Positions 47,860 through 56,846 of a stretch of DNA of 64,000 bases are shown here, piece by piece. The notes below the pieces were generated by a model. It worked only from the letters and a program-made list of their open reading frames with translations. It ran no database searches and had not been told where the DNA came from. Location: the NCBI GenBank assembly GCA_017461625.1, contig JAFTXJ010000015.1:62001-126000 (forward strand), read 5' to 3'. The stretch comes from Clostridia bacterium (lineage in GTDB: Bacteria; Bacillota; Clostridia; Oscillospirales; Acutalibacteraceae). The translations under genes were made by a program, and so were the position numbers. Within the stretch, counting starts at the first letter, position 1, and every line of letters begins with the position of its first letter.

Positions 47860-48744
47860 TTATTTTCTCATCTCGGCGAGGTCACGGTAGTTAATAAGCT
47901 TGATACCGAGGGAATCGATATGTTGCTTTGTTTTGGGGTCTGAGAAAAGCTTATATTCCCAAACTCTTCTTTCCCAAGCACCTGCAATACCCTTAAGTTC
48001 ATCGCTTTCATAGGCGGGGTGGATGTATGTTTCGGTTACACCGGGCTCAAAGGTACGGTAAAGCTCATAGATATATTCACGGTAATTTTCATAGCTTTCA
48101 CGCTGGGGGCCTGCCCAGTCACCGGGAAGAAGGAAATCAGGCATAGCTACACCGAGAGCCTTACCCATCTGAGCAAATCCGCCGATAAACTGCTGAACCA
48201 TTTCTTTATCAATATGTATAGCGAGCATATCGTTATCAAACTGAGCGTCTGTAAACTGCATCGGGAAGCGGAAGGGAAGACCGTATTTTGCAGCAGTTTC
48301 AATAGCAAGCTTTGCCATCTCTACCCTGCCTGTTTCAATACCGTAAAGAGAACCCATATGGTTATCAAGATGTGAGGGGTTAAGGCCAAGATTTTTGAGA
48401 TGTTCTACCTGGGCAGTGATTTCTGCTGCAGTTTCTTCCAAATCTGCTGCTTTTTCAAACTCGTCACTTTCGTGATGCATAAAACCTTCACTGTCAAGGA
48501 GGCTCTTACCGCCTGTGAGAGGACGCCAACGGTATTCGCCCCATTCACTTGTGGTGGTAAGATGAACACCTACTGCAAACTGGGGGTTAGCTTTGGCAAA
48601 GTTAACAGCCTCATAAGCCCATGCACAGGGAGCCATAATAGTAGCTGATGTGATTCCTCCTGATTTGAACAAATCGGCAACAGCCTGGTTGGCTGAATGG
48701 CACATACCGAAATCATCTGCGTTTATAATTAAATATTTATCCAT
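47860..48744 (-). CDS. ChbG/HpnK (YdjC) family carbohydrate deacetylase
   Basis: 294 residues. The N-terminal INADDFGMCHSAN carries the metal Asp pair and GVHLTTTSEWG and PSHLDNHMGSLYG carry metal His residues. The C-terminal TYIHPAYESDE completes the site. These enzymes remove acetyl groups from N-acetylated oligosaccharides such as chitooligosaccharides. The gene is monocistronic, with no sugar transporter nearby. Confidence 0.92.
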   Translation of the reverse strand: MDKYLIINADDFGMCHSANQAVADLFKSGGITSATIMAPCAWAYEAVNFAKANPQFAVGVHLTTTSEWGEYRWRPLTGGKSLLDSEGFMHHESDEFEKAADLEETAAEITAQVEHLKNLGLNPSHLDNHMGSLYGIETGRVEMAKLAIETAAKYGLPFRFPMQFTDAQFDNDMLAIHIDKEMVQQFIGGFAQMGKALGVAMPDFLLPGDWAGPQRESYENYREYIYELYRTFEPGVTETYIHPAYESDELKGIAGAWERRVWEYKLFSDPKTKQHIDSLGIKLINYRDLAEMRK

Positions 48745-48774
48745 AGAAAAAACTCCTTTTTCAATATCACTATA

Positions 48775-48803
48775 ATTATATTTGATAAACCCTTAGCGGT
48801 CAA
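48775..48803 (-). promoter_or_regulatory. Promoter of the ChbG-like gene
   Basis: Minus-strand TTGACC (48798-48803), 17-base spacer, TATAAT (48775-48780). Confidence 0.8.
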
Positions 48804-48818
48804 TAGACAATATAATTT

Positions 48819-49604
48819 TTATGTTTTAGAAAATTCAGAGAAAAAACTGTTTACTTTGACAAAATATTCCTCAACCATCTCTTCACTGCAACCCTTAAGC
48901 TGATGCTCAAGACCGTTGAATGTAACAAGGTCGCAAGGGATGTTTTTTTCTTTAAGAGCCGAATACATACTCTCGGCTATAGTGTAGCCTACCATGTAGT
49001 CCTCTGTTCCGTGAAGGAGGAGTGTTGGAGGTGCATCAGAGCTTAAATGATATATTGGTGAAAGTTCTTTCATTTCATCAACATGCTCTGACCAATTGTT
49101 GCGGGTAATTTTTGTGCCTACAATGTTAGAAAGACCTCGGCAGATAAATGCTTTAGCCGGACCACCGAGAGGAGTTGACAAATCAGCAGGAGCAGATTCA
49201 CCGATTACAAAAGTTATGGGCAACGGTGAAGAACTCTGCTTTTCATAAGCATAGCTCATTGCAATATGAGCACCTGCAGAAAAACCACGCAGAATGCACT
49301 TTTTAAAATTACAACCGAACTGCTTTGCATAATCAATTATAAACTTAATCGCAAGCTCCACATCCTCCATCATTTCGGGAAGCAATGCGGGGGTCATGCG
49401 GTAATTCATATTAACAGTTGGCACATTGAGCCTTTTGGCAAACTCCTCGGTTTCTTTTGAATATTCGGCTTTATCACCCATTGACCAGCTTCCACCGTGA
49501 AGAGAAACAAGAACAACATCATAGTTTTCATCACTTTCAGGGAGATAGAAATCGAGGGTTTGTGCTTCATTATCTGAGTAACTCATGTTTTCAAAAAATT
49601 TCAT
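48819..49604 (-). CDS. Alpha/beta hydrolase, acetylesterase-like
   Basis: 261 residues, no signal peptide. The oxyanion-hole motif is VSLHGGSWSMGDK, the nucleophile Ser in RGFSAGAHIA, Asp in LHGTEDYMV and His in GLEHQLKG. It belongs with the HSL/BD-FAE esterases that deacylate small esters, perhaps acetylated sugars. It starts four bases after the FliB-like gene ends. Confidence 0.88.
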   Translation of the reverse strand: MKFFENMSYSDNEAQTLDFYLPESDENYDVVLVSLHGGSWSMGDKAEYSKETEEFAKRLNVPTVNMNYRMTPALLPEMMEDVELAIKFIIDYAKQFGCNFKKCILRGFSAGAHIAMSYAYEKQSSSPLPITFVIGESAPADLSTPLGGPAKAFICRGLSNIVGTKITRNNWSEHVDEMKELSPIYHLSSDAPPTLLLHGTEDYMVGYTIAESMYSALKEKNIPCDLVTFNGLEHQLKGCSEEMVEEYFVKVNSFFSEFSKT

Positions 49605-49608
49605 TTCA

Positions 49609-50517
49609 TTATCCTTTTAACATATCTAAAATATTGTTTATATTATCAGCCGAATACTCAACCTCTTTTGAAAAAAGATGAGCAATATCGGCAATGTTTT
49701 CTTCATCGGAATATGCATTTATTATCACACATGCCAGCACACAAAGGCGAACCTTCGAAAGAGTATCACCATCAAAAACACTTTTTAAAAAATATCGGTA
49801 AATATAATACCACGCAATATTCTCCAATTGGTGAACATTGTGTAAAAAATCTTTGCTTTTTGGAGCTTCAGAAAGCAAATTTTTCCATCGGTCAGTTAAT
49901 ATATCAAGCTTTTTAAGCTTATTAACGCATTCTTGTGTTGTGGGCATATGAGAATTGCTATCCCCTGCCAAAGAAAGGATTTTCAGCAGTCTGTTTTCAA
50001 ACGACAAGCTATCATCATCAATAACGGCAAAAATCTCTTTTCTCAAAGATACAAGCTCGAAATATGTTTCAGGGTCAATATCGTTAGGTAACGGCATTTC
50101 ATCAGTAAATTCAAAAAGCAATTCCCTGTCCCCTGCGAAATCAACAATTATTCTTGCGGCCTCGGGGCAAGCAAGACCAAGACCTGTTTCACAAGTGCCG
50201 CCGTAATCCTCAACAAAGCGAGGAAACATTGTGCAGGTGTGGCACAGGGCATTTTCACCTAAAGCAGAATAAATATCACAAAGGTTTGAACTATTGAGAA
50301 AGGGACATCTGCCGTTATTAAGGGAGAAAATTATGTCACCGTCTGAGTCCGTTTTCATTTCCTGACGGAGTCTGCCACCGATTTCGCCTGATACGGTTTT
50401 ATAGTAACCGGCTGAATCAGGGTCAACAACAATCTCCCACCCTGCGCAACAGGTGTCTTCACAATCACCGGCTATGCACTTGAAATCTTTATAATATTGG
50501 GGATAAACGAGCTTCAT
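49609..50517 (-). CDS. FliB-like lysine-N-methylase family protein (Cys-rich)
   Basis: 302 residues. The N-terminal Cys array (KCIAGDCEDTCCAGWEI, NGRCPFLNSSNLCDIY, LCHTCTMFPR, ETGLGLACPEAARI) is the YkgJ/FliB Fe-S-like domain. The founding member methylates flagellin lysines, yet no flagellar gene is near. It probably modifies another protein. A helical C-terminal region completes the usual length. Confidence 0.85.
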   Translation of the reverse strand: MKLVYPQYYKDFKCIAGDCEDTCCAGWEIVVDPDSAGYYKTVSGEIGGRLRQEMKTDSDGDIIFSLNNGRCPFLNSSNLCDIYSALGENALCHTCTMFPRFVEDYGGTCETGLGLACPEAARIIVDFAGDRELLFEFTDEMPLPNDIDPETYFELVSLRKEIFAVIDDDSLSFENRLLKILSLAGDSNSHMPTTQECVNKLKKLDILTDRWKNLLSEAPKSKDFLHNVHQLENIAWYYIYRYFLKSVFDGDTLSKVRLCVLACVIINAYSDEENIADIAHLFSKEVEYSADNINNILDMLKG

Positions 50518-50564
50518 ACAATCACCGAGAATGGATTATACTCTTTTTTATTGCTTATGTCAAA

Positions 50565-50598
50565 CCAAAAGCGGTGCCGTTTCCGACACCGCTTAAAT
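50565..50598 (-). terminator. Terminator of the EF-G-like gene
   Basis: Minus-strand hairpin AAGCGGTGTCG / CGGCACCGCTT with an AAA-type loop, then TTGGTTTG. Confidence 0.8.
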
Positions 50599-50608
50599 TA
50601 TATATGTA

Positions 50609-52651
50609 TTAGTCTTCTTCGTCAACCTTTGCGTCTGCAATAACTTTTTCTGCAACGTTTGCAGGTGCATCTTCGTATCTTGCAAATTCAAGGAAGTAAT
50701 AACCTCTGCCTGCTGTTACTGAACGGAGAACTGTTGCGAAGTCGCCCATTTCTGCCATTGGAACTTCTGCTACAAGCTCCTGCATCTTGCGTTCTTCTGC
50801 AGGACCCATACCGAGAACACGGCCGCGGCGCTTTGTAACGTCGCCCATAATATCTCCAAGGTTATCTTCGGGCATATAAGCCTTAAGAGTTCCTACGGGT
50901 TCAAGGATAACAGGGCTTGCCTGAGGAATACCGCTCTTGAATGCCAATGAAGCGGCTGTTTTAAATGCCATTTCAGAGGAGTCAACAGGATGGTAAGAAC
51001 CGTCATAAAGAACAGCCTTGAGACCAACCATCGGGTAACCTGCCATAACGCCCTTCTTCATACAATCACGAAGACCTTTTTCAACTGCGGGGAAGAAGTT
51101 CTTAGGAACAGAACCGCCCACAACTTCTGATTCAAAGATAAGCTCGTCACCGTCATGTGGCTCAAAACGAATCCAAACATCACCGAACTGACCGTGACCA
51201 CCGGACTGTTTCTTATGGCGACCCTGAACCTGAACTGTCTTACGGATAGCTTCTCTGTAAGCAACTCTCGGGATTGTTAAATCAACTTCAACACCGAACT
51301 TAGTCTTAAGCTTGGAAGCGATGATATCAAGGTGCTGTTCACCCATACCATAGAGAACCTGCTCACGGGTTTCATTATTGATTTCAAATTTGATTGTGGG
51401 ATCTTCTTCAACAAGACGATGAATACCTGCAACAACCTTTTCTTCTTCGCCCTTTTTGCGAACCTTAACTGCCATTGAAAGGCAAGGTGTGGGGAAGTCA
51501 ACTCCGTCAAGCTCAACAACATTTTTGGGGTCACACATTGTGTCACCGGTCTTGAAGCCTGAAAGCTTTGTAACAACACCAATATCACCTGCAGGAATGC
51601 AAGTTGCATCTTCCTGCTTACCACCGCGAACGGTGATGATTTTACCCATTCTTTCAGTTTCACCTGTGCGAACATTATAAGCAGCAGAGTCAGCCTTAAT
51701 CTTACCTCTTACTACTTTCATAAATGACATCTTACCAACGAACGGGTCAGCAACTGTCTTGAAGCAGATAGCTGCAAGAGGACCGTTTTCGTCACATTCA
51801 ACATCACCTTCGCCTGCCTTTTCACCTGCGATAGGAGCTGAGAATGCGATTTCATCAAGGAGCATATCAACAGCATCACCTGTGTAGCCTGCACAAGCAT
51901 ATACGGGATATACATTGCCTTCGCTAACGCCCTTATTAAGTGCGCCTGCAATTTCTTTACGGGTAAAGGTTTCGCCTTCAAAGAATTTATCCATTAAGTC
52001 TTCATCAGAGGTTGCAACTGTTTCTGTGAGAATATCGAGCATCTCAGAAATTCTTGCATCTTCAGGCATAGGAACCTCTGTGGGCTTGCCGTCTTTATAT
52101 TCATAAGCTTTTCTTGCAGCAAGGTTAACATAGCTCTTAACCTTACCGTCAACAACGTAAGGCACAACAACGGGACAAACGGAGCTCTTATGCTCTTCTT
52201 TAATTGCCTCAAATGTTTTATAGAAATCGGCATTTTCACCGTCACAACGAGTAACGGCAAACATTCTTGCAATGCCTCTCTTCTTGGCTGCTTTATATGC
52301 TTTCTCTGCACCAACATCATAGCCTGAACCTGCAGATGTAACAATAAGTGCACATTCAGCTGCACGGATACCTTCGCTCATACCACCGGCAAAGTCAAAA
52401 AGACCGGGAGTGTCGATTATATTAATTTTGCAATCTTTCCATTCAATCGGAGCAACTGCACTTGAAACTGAAGTTTTACGGCGTTTTTCCTCTGCGTCAA
52501 AGTCGAGAACTGTGTTACCGTCGGCAACTCTGCCCATACGGTCTGTAAGGCCTGCCCAATAAAGCATAGCCTCTGCAAGAGTGGTCTTACCTCTGGAGCC
52601 GTGTCCTGCAATAACGATATTGCGAATGTCATTAGCATTATAAGTTTTCAA
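50609..52651 (-). CDS. Elongation factor G-like GTPase (EF-G paralogue)
   Basis: 680 residues if it starts at TTG 52651 behind AAGGAGGAAA; longer N-terminal reading runs into non-family sequence. G1 is AGHGSRGKTT. G3 reads DTPGLFDF with Leu in place of the catalytic His, and G4 reads TRCD instead of NKxD. Domains II-V follow ([38 protein letters not shown]). The true fusA is at 60269. A translation or ribosome-associated factor with altered GTPase properties is likely. Leu (or another non-His residue) at the His site is common in this paralogue group; the G4 change is less usual. Confidence 0.85.
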   Translation of the reverse strand: MKTYNANDIRNIVIAGHGSRGKTTLAEAMLYWAGLTDRMGRVADGNTVLDFDAEEKRRKTSVSSAVAPIEWKDCKINIIDTPGLFDFAGGMSEGIRAAECALIVTSAGSGYDVGAEKAYKAAKKRGIARMFAVTRCDGENADFYKTFEAIKEEHKSSVCPVVVPYVVDGKVKSYVNLAARKAYEYKDGKPTEVPMPEDARISEMLDILTETVATSDEDLMDKFFEGETFTRKEIAGALNKGVSEGNVYPVYACAGYTGDAVDMLLDEIAFSAPIAGEKAGEGDVECDENGPLAAICFKTVADPFVGKMSFMKVVRGKIKADSAAYNVRTGETERMGKIITVRGGKQEDATCIPAGDIGVVTKLSGFKTGDTMCDPKNVVELDGVDFPTPCLSMAVKVRKKGEEEKVVAGIHRLVEEDPTIKFEINNETREQVLYGMGEQHLDIIASKLKTKFGVEVDLTIPRVAYREAIRKTVQVQGRHKKQSGGHGQFGDVWIRFEPHDGDELIFESEVVGGSVPKNFFPAVEKGLRDCMKKGVMAGYPMVGLKAVLYDGSYHPVDSSEMAFKTAASLAFKSGIPQASPVILEPVGTLKAYMPEDNLGDIMGDVTKRRGRVLGMGPAEERKMQELVAEVPMAEMGDFATVLRSVTAGRGYYFLEFARYEDAPANVAEKVIADAKVDEED

Positions 52652-52820
52652 TGATGTTTCCTCCTTCACCGCAAAAGCGGCTTTACCTACGCCGAAATCC
52701 GACGATAGGGCTATTATAGCACCTCTAATCTTCATTTTCAAGCATTTTATATAAAAATAATTTAAAATCTTAAAAAAATATATTAACTTTTTCGTCAAAA
52801 TGCTAAATTTAAGCCAACAC

Positions 52821-52850
52821 TTGCAATTACCACTTACTATTTGCTATAAT
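52821..52850 (+). promoter_or_regulatory. Promoter of the dockerin gene
   Basis: TTGCAA (52821-52826), 18-base spacer, TATAAT (52845-52850). Confidence 0.7.
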
Positions 52851-52875
52851 ATACAGGTATGAAAGGAGGTACTGT

Positions 52876-53727
52876 ATGGAAAAAGATAACAAAAAGCCCA
52901 TACTCAACTTTGAGCCGGGCTCACGACAACCATTCATACTCTACCTTATATCAATAACAATTATATCTGCAATTATAGTTATTGTATGTTTATTCACAAG
53001 CGGCATTTCCTTTTCTGAACCCAAAAATGACCTGCTCGGTGACGTCAACCTTGACGGCAAGGTTGACTCGGCTGATGTGCTGGTGCTGTCACAATACTTT
53101 ACGGGGAAAACAAAAATCAGTGAAGAGCAAATGAAAGCCGCGGATGTTGACAACAACGGTGAGGTTAACTCAAAAGACACCATGCTTATAATTCAGCATA
53201 TCAGTGTTCAATCTTCGTTTGATCAGGAAGCTATTGAACAACTGGCTGAAGAACAAACATCTGAGCAAGCGTCTGAACAAACTTCTGAAAATGACACAAC
53301 AGAACAATCTGCACCAAGCGAAGAATCTACAGATTTACAACCGACTCAATCGGATTCTTTGATAAATTCCAATTTTGTAAATTCAGGCAAATCTGACAAT
53401 TCGGCATTTTTAACAAGTGAAAGCGGAGTTTATTATATCGCCAGAATATCAAACTCCTGGCAGGCAGCTAACGGAAAATATATGTATCAGATTGACTTTA
53501 CCGTTAAAAACAATTCCGACAAAACAGTGTATAATACCTCAGCAAAGATTAACTTGAGCGATGAAGTTTTAGTTGAAAAGAATTGGGACTGCTCAGCCAA
53601 TAATGATGCCGGCGTTATAAAAATTACTACCCGGAACGAGGGAAGAATTTTATCAGGCGGCACATTTGATTGCGGAATTATTATTTCAGCATCCTCCCCT
53701 ATCACTATCAACTCAATCACAAAATAA
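52876..53727 (+). CDS. Membrane-anchored protein with dockerin and CBM2-like domains
   Basis: 283 residues, ATG behind GAAAGGAGG. A single membrane helix spans residues ~20-41. Residues 53-110 form a type I dockerin with two calcium loops (GDVNLDGKVDSADV and ADVDNNGEVNSKDT). A Glu/Gln/Ser/Thr linker (~112-175) leads to a C-terminal beta domain (YQIDFTVKNNSDKTVYNTS, NWDCSANND, LSGGTFDCGI) resembling CBM2 carbohydrate-binding modules. It could tether cohesin-bearing proteins to the cell and bind polysaccharide. Confidence 0.85.
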   Translation: MEKDNKKPILNFEPGSRQPFILYLISITIISAIIVIVCLFTSGISFSEPKNDLLGDVNLDGKVDSADVLVLSQYFTGKTKISEEQMKAADVDNNGEVNSKDTMLIIQHISVQSSFDQEAIEQLAEEQTSEQASEQTSENDTTEQSAPSEESTDLQPTQSDSLINSNFVNSGKSDNSAFLTSESGVYYIARISNSWQAANGKYMYQIDFTVKNNSDKTVYNTSAKINLSDEVLVEKNWDCSANNDAGVIKITTRNEGRILSGGTFDCGIIISASSPITINSITK

Positions 53728-53745
53728 AATATTCAGCAACGCAAA

Positions 53746-53788
53746 ACGGAGGCACTTCATATTAAGCAAGTGTCTCCGTTAATTTTAT
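53746..53788 (+). terminator. Terminator of the dockerin gene
   Basis: Hairpin ACGGAGGCACTT / AAGTGTCTCCGT followed by TAATTTT. Confidence 0.8.
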
Positions 53789-53800
53789 GTATAAATAACT

Positions 53801-53835
53801 AAGGCACCTTCCTCACAGAAAGTGCCTTATCAATT
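53801..53835 (-). terminator. Terminator of the lipoprotein gene
   Basis: Minus-strand AAGGCACTTTC / GAAGGTGCCTT, then AGTTATTTAT. Confidence 0.65.
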
Positions 53836-53843
53836 TTACTGAA

Positions 53844-54242
53844 TTATGCCAATGTGATTTTATAAGCTTTAATTGTAGGTGGGTCAGTATCTTCTGCTTC
53901 ACCGTTAAATGCAATTATAAGACCCTGACCGTATGCAATTTCACTTCGCGGAACAACATTACCGGCTTTGTCATAAACAACTTCATCACCGTAAAACTCA
54001 ACCAATGTTCCGTCAGCTGAATAGAAGTCAAACACAGTCTCAAGAGCTGAATTGAACTGAACGTAGAAATCGCCTGTTCCGTCTTCATTATTTCTGACGC
54101 TGTAAAATCCCTGAATTGTTCCGATTTCACCGGCTTCTATTCTTTTGTCAATCTGTTCTGGGGTCAACTGAGAACCGCCTGAACAGCCGACAAGTGAAAG
54201 AATCATTATCAAAGCAAGAATGATTGAAAAAATTCTTTTCAT
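53844..54242 (-). CDS. Small lipoprotein
   Basis: 132 residues. Signal peptide with lipobox LVGC, so Cys20 is lipidated. The mature part (GTIQGFYSVRNNEDGTGDFYVQF and following strands) looks like one small beta domain with a C-terminal KAYKITLA strand. Unknown function. It follows the DUF4474 lipoprotein by 10 bases and is probably co-transcribed. Confidence 0.75.
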   Translation of the reverse strand: MKRIFSIILALIMILSLVGCSGGSQLTPEQIDKRIEAGEIGTIQGFYSVRNNEDGTGDFYVQFNSALETVFDFYSADGTLVEFYGDEVVYDKAGNVVPRSEIAYGQGLIIAFNGEAEDTDPPTIKAYKITLA

Positions 54243-54252
54243 AAGCTACCTC

Positions 54253-55503
54253 TTACTGCCATGAGAGTTTAACGGTATTACCGCTTACTGCATATGTGCC
54301 CGGGGTTGAACCGTCACCCTCACTGAATGTGAATGAACGATAACCTGCATTTGTGTCATTAGCGTTCATTGCATCAACATTGTTGAAAATCTTTGTAACA
54401 GCCTGAAGTCCGCCAACAAAAGCCTGAGTCATCTCTTCATCTTTAAGGGTAATGGATGTGGTAACCTTAAGGTCGTTTGTGTAAATTGAACCAACAAGAA
54501 CACCACTTGTAATACCGAGCTGACCGGGAACGAAACCAGTCTGCCACCAGCTGCTCTTCTGTGCTCTTGAGAAAAGGGTTTTGTCATTCTGATAAAGAGT
54601 GAGGCTTATCGGGAGCATCTCAGCGTCTTTAACAGCGTTGTAGTGGGTTGTACCTGTTTCACTGGCTTTAAGTGTACGGTTGTAAACACCGATTTCAGCG
54701 CCGAGAAGAACCATACCATACTGACCCTTCCAGAACTGAATCATCCAGTCTTTGTTGTTATATGTAAAATAAACATTTATTGTATCGTAGCTGATAGCAA
54801 TAAGCTGTGAGGTTCTGTCATAAAGCTCATTGTAGCCGAAGTTTCTCTGCCATGCGTTACCTGTAGCATAGAAGCACTTATCTTTAGTGCTGTAACCGAA
54901 GCCGAGAACACCCTTGTCACCTTCTGTGGTGATGTTGCCGTCTTCATCAATATACCAGTTAATTTCATTAAGCCACTTACCTGATGCAATATAACCTGCA
55001 AGCTCTTTTACATCATCTGTAGTGAGGTTGGTGCCCTTCTTGGTTGTGGTCGGCTTGGTTGTTGTAGTGGTTTTGGTGGAAGAACTGCTGCTTCCGCCTG
55101 ATGAACTGCTGCCACCTGATGAAGATGAGCCACCACTCGGTCTGTAATTATAGCTTGGTCTGTATGTATAATTCGGTATTGTTACACTCTGACCATTGTC
55201 TTTAATTTCGTAAGCTACACCGTTAAGAACATACCATTCATACTGACAATCATAACAGATATAATGCTCTTCGTAAGTTTCACCCTCACGCAAAGCATCG
55301 TCAACATTTGTTGATCCACACTTGGGGCAGGTTACCGAATATTCCTCTTCAGGAACATAAGCAGGTGTTGAAGTTGTTGTCGTGGTGGTTGTAGTTTCTT
55401 CTGTAGATCCGATCTGACAGCCTGTGAGGAACATACTCATTGCAAAAACCATTGCACACAAAAGTGCGGTTATTCTCTTGGCTGACAAGCCTTTATTTTT
55501 CAT
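54253..55503 (-). CDS. Lipoprotein with zinc ribbon and DUF4474 domain
   Basis: 416 residues from ATG 55503. The lipobox is FLTGCQ. A Thr-rich spacer is followed by a zinc ribbon (CPKCGS ... CYDCQYEW). A Tyr/Pro- and Ser/Gly-rich linker leads to a DUF4474-like domain: ISYDTINVYFTYNNKDWMIQFWKGQYGMVLLGAEIGVY, read in parts. The low-complexity linker (GGSSSSGG, TTTTTKPTTT) suggests an extended surface stalk. Function unknown. Confidence 0.8.
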   Translation of the reverse strand: MKNKGLSAKRITALLCAMVFAMSMFLTGCQIGSTEETTTTTTTTSTPAYVPEEEYSVTCPKCGSTNVDDALREGETYEEHYICYDCQYEWYVLNGVAYEIKDNGQSVTIPNYTYRPSYNYRPSGGSSSSGGSSSSGGSSSSSTKTTTTTKPTTTKKGTNLTTDDVKELAGYIASGKWLNEINWYIDEDGNITTEGDKGVLGFGYSTKDKCFYATGNAWQRNFGYNELYDRTSQLIAISYDTINVYFTYNNKDWMIQFWKGQYGMVLLGAEIGVYNRTLKASETGTTHYNAVKDAEMLPISLTLYQNDKTLFSRAQKSSWWQTGFVPGQLGITSGVLVGSIYTNDLKVTTSITLKDEEMTQAFVGGLQAVTKIFNNVDAMNANDTNAGYRSFTFSEGDGSTPGTYAVSGNTVKLSWQ

Positions 55504-55541
55504 AGATATACCATCCTTTATAAAATACATTATACGAGGTG

Positions 55542-55570
55542 ATTATATCACAAATAATTCCACTTTTCAA
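55542..55570 (-). promoter_or_regulatory. Promoter of the DUF4474 lipoprotein
   Basis: Minus-strand TTGAAA (55565-55570), 17-base spacer, TATAAT (55542-55547). Confidence 0.8.
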
Positions 55571-55618
55571 TACTTTGAAAAGAAATATAACATTTGTATA
55601 TTTTACCTTTTAATTTCA

Positions 55619-55647
55619 TTGACATATTTTAAAAGGAATTGTATAAT
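55619..55647 (+). promoter_or_regulatory. Promoter of the hexosamine-kinase-like gene
   Basis: TTGACA (55619-55624), 17-base spacer, TATAAT (55642-55647). The leader is ~105 bases; no structure recognised. Confidence 0.85.
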
Positions 55648-55756
55648 TAGGAAGATGGTGGCAAACTGAAGTTGTTTAAATTTGAATAATTTCAGTATTA
55701 TTATATGAATGGTATCTGCCATTGCCACATTAAAGAAAATATTTTGAGGTAATTTT

Positions 55757-56845
55757 ATGGAAAATGATATTTCAACCATATTATCCCAATTCCCTTTTGA
55801 GGGAACGTTTGTTAACATTAAGCCTATTAACGAAGGGCTTATAAACACAACCTATGTTGCTGATTTTGGTATTAGCCAATATGTTATTCAAAAAATTAAT
55901 ACAAATGTGTTTAAGAATCCCGATAATCTTATGGATAACATAGTCTCTGTTACCGAATATCTTAAAAAGTCAATTGAAGCCGAAGGCGGTAATGCCGACC
56001 GACAGACCTTGAGGTTTTTAAAAACCGTTGACGGTAAACCATTTTATATTGATGAAGACGGTGAATGCTGGAGAAGCTATGTTTATCTTGATAACAGCTA
56101 CACAATTTCTTCAGGATGTTCATTGGATGAAATTTATGAAGCAGCAAGAGCCTTCGGTAATTTCCAGTATCTTTTGAGGAATTTCCCGGGAAATCAGCTT
56201 TTTGAAACAATTCCTGATTTTCACCACACACCGACACGTTATGACAACCTTATGAAAGCCATTGAGGCAAACAAAGCCGGCAGACTTGATGAGGTTCAGG
56301 AAGAAATCAGATTTTTCAAAGACCGTAGGCATAACACAAGTGTTGTTACATCTTTGCTTAAAAGCGGTGAGCTTCCTGTAAGAGTAACTCATAATGACAC
56401 CAAGATAAACAACGTTCTTTTTGACGGTGACACCAAAAAAGCCATTTGTGTTATTGACCTTGATACAATTATGCCCGGCTCTTCTCTTTATGACTTTGGT
56501 GACGGTATCAGAACAAGCGCCACCTTTGGTGAAGAAGATGATATTGAAAACATCGGTCTTAACGTTGAAGCATATGAGGCTTATGTTAAGGGATTTATCG
56601 ACGGCACCGACGGCAAGCTTTATGATAAAGAAATTGAGCTTCTCCCCTTCTCTGTGATTTTGCTCACTCAGGAGGTTGCAATGCGCTTTTTAACCGACTA
56701 CCTTGACGGTGACGTTTATTTTAAAACAAGCTTTGAAAAGCACAACCTCGCAAGAACACGTGCACAGATCAAGCTCATTAAAGATGTTGAAGCTAAAATG
56801 CCGCAGCTTATTGAAATAACAAAGGCTGCCGGCAGGAGGTCATAA
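55757..56845 (+). CDS. N-acetylhexosamine 1-kinase-like APH-fold phosphotransferase
   Basis: 362 residues. Start MENDIS, then a glycine-poor loop INEGLINTTYVAD. The catalytic loop is THNDTKINNVLFD and the metal-binding motif is VIDLDTIMPGSSLYDFGDGIR, as in NahK of the lacto-N-biose/galacto-N-biose pathway. It probably phosphorylates an N-acetylhexosamine from mucin or milk glycans at C1. No phosphorylase gene is adjacent. Confidence 0.85.
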   Translation: MENDISTILSQFPFEGTFVNIKPINEGLINTTYVADFGISQYVIQKINTNVFKNPDNLMDNIVSVTEYLKKSIEAEGGNADRQTLRFLKTVDGKPFYIDEDGECWRSYVYLDNSYTISSGCSLDEIYEAARAFGNFQYLLRNFPGNQLFETIPDFHHTPTRYDNLMKAIEANKAGRLDEVQEEIRFFKDRRHNTSVVTSLLKSGELPVRVTHNDTKINNVLFDGDTKKAICVIDLDTIMPGSSLYDFGDGIRTSATFGEEDDIENIGLNVEAYEAYVKGFIDGTDGKLYDKEIELLPFSVILLTQEVAMRFLTDYLDGDVYFKTSFEKHNLARTRAQIKLIKDVEAKMPQLIEITKAAGRRS

Positions 56846-56846
56846 A

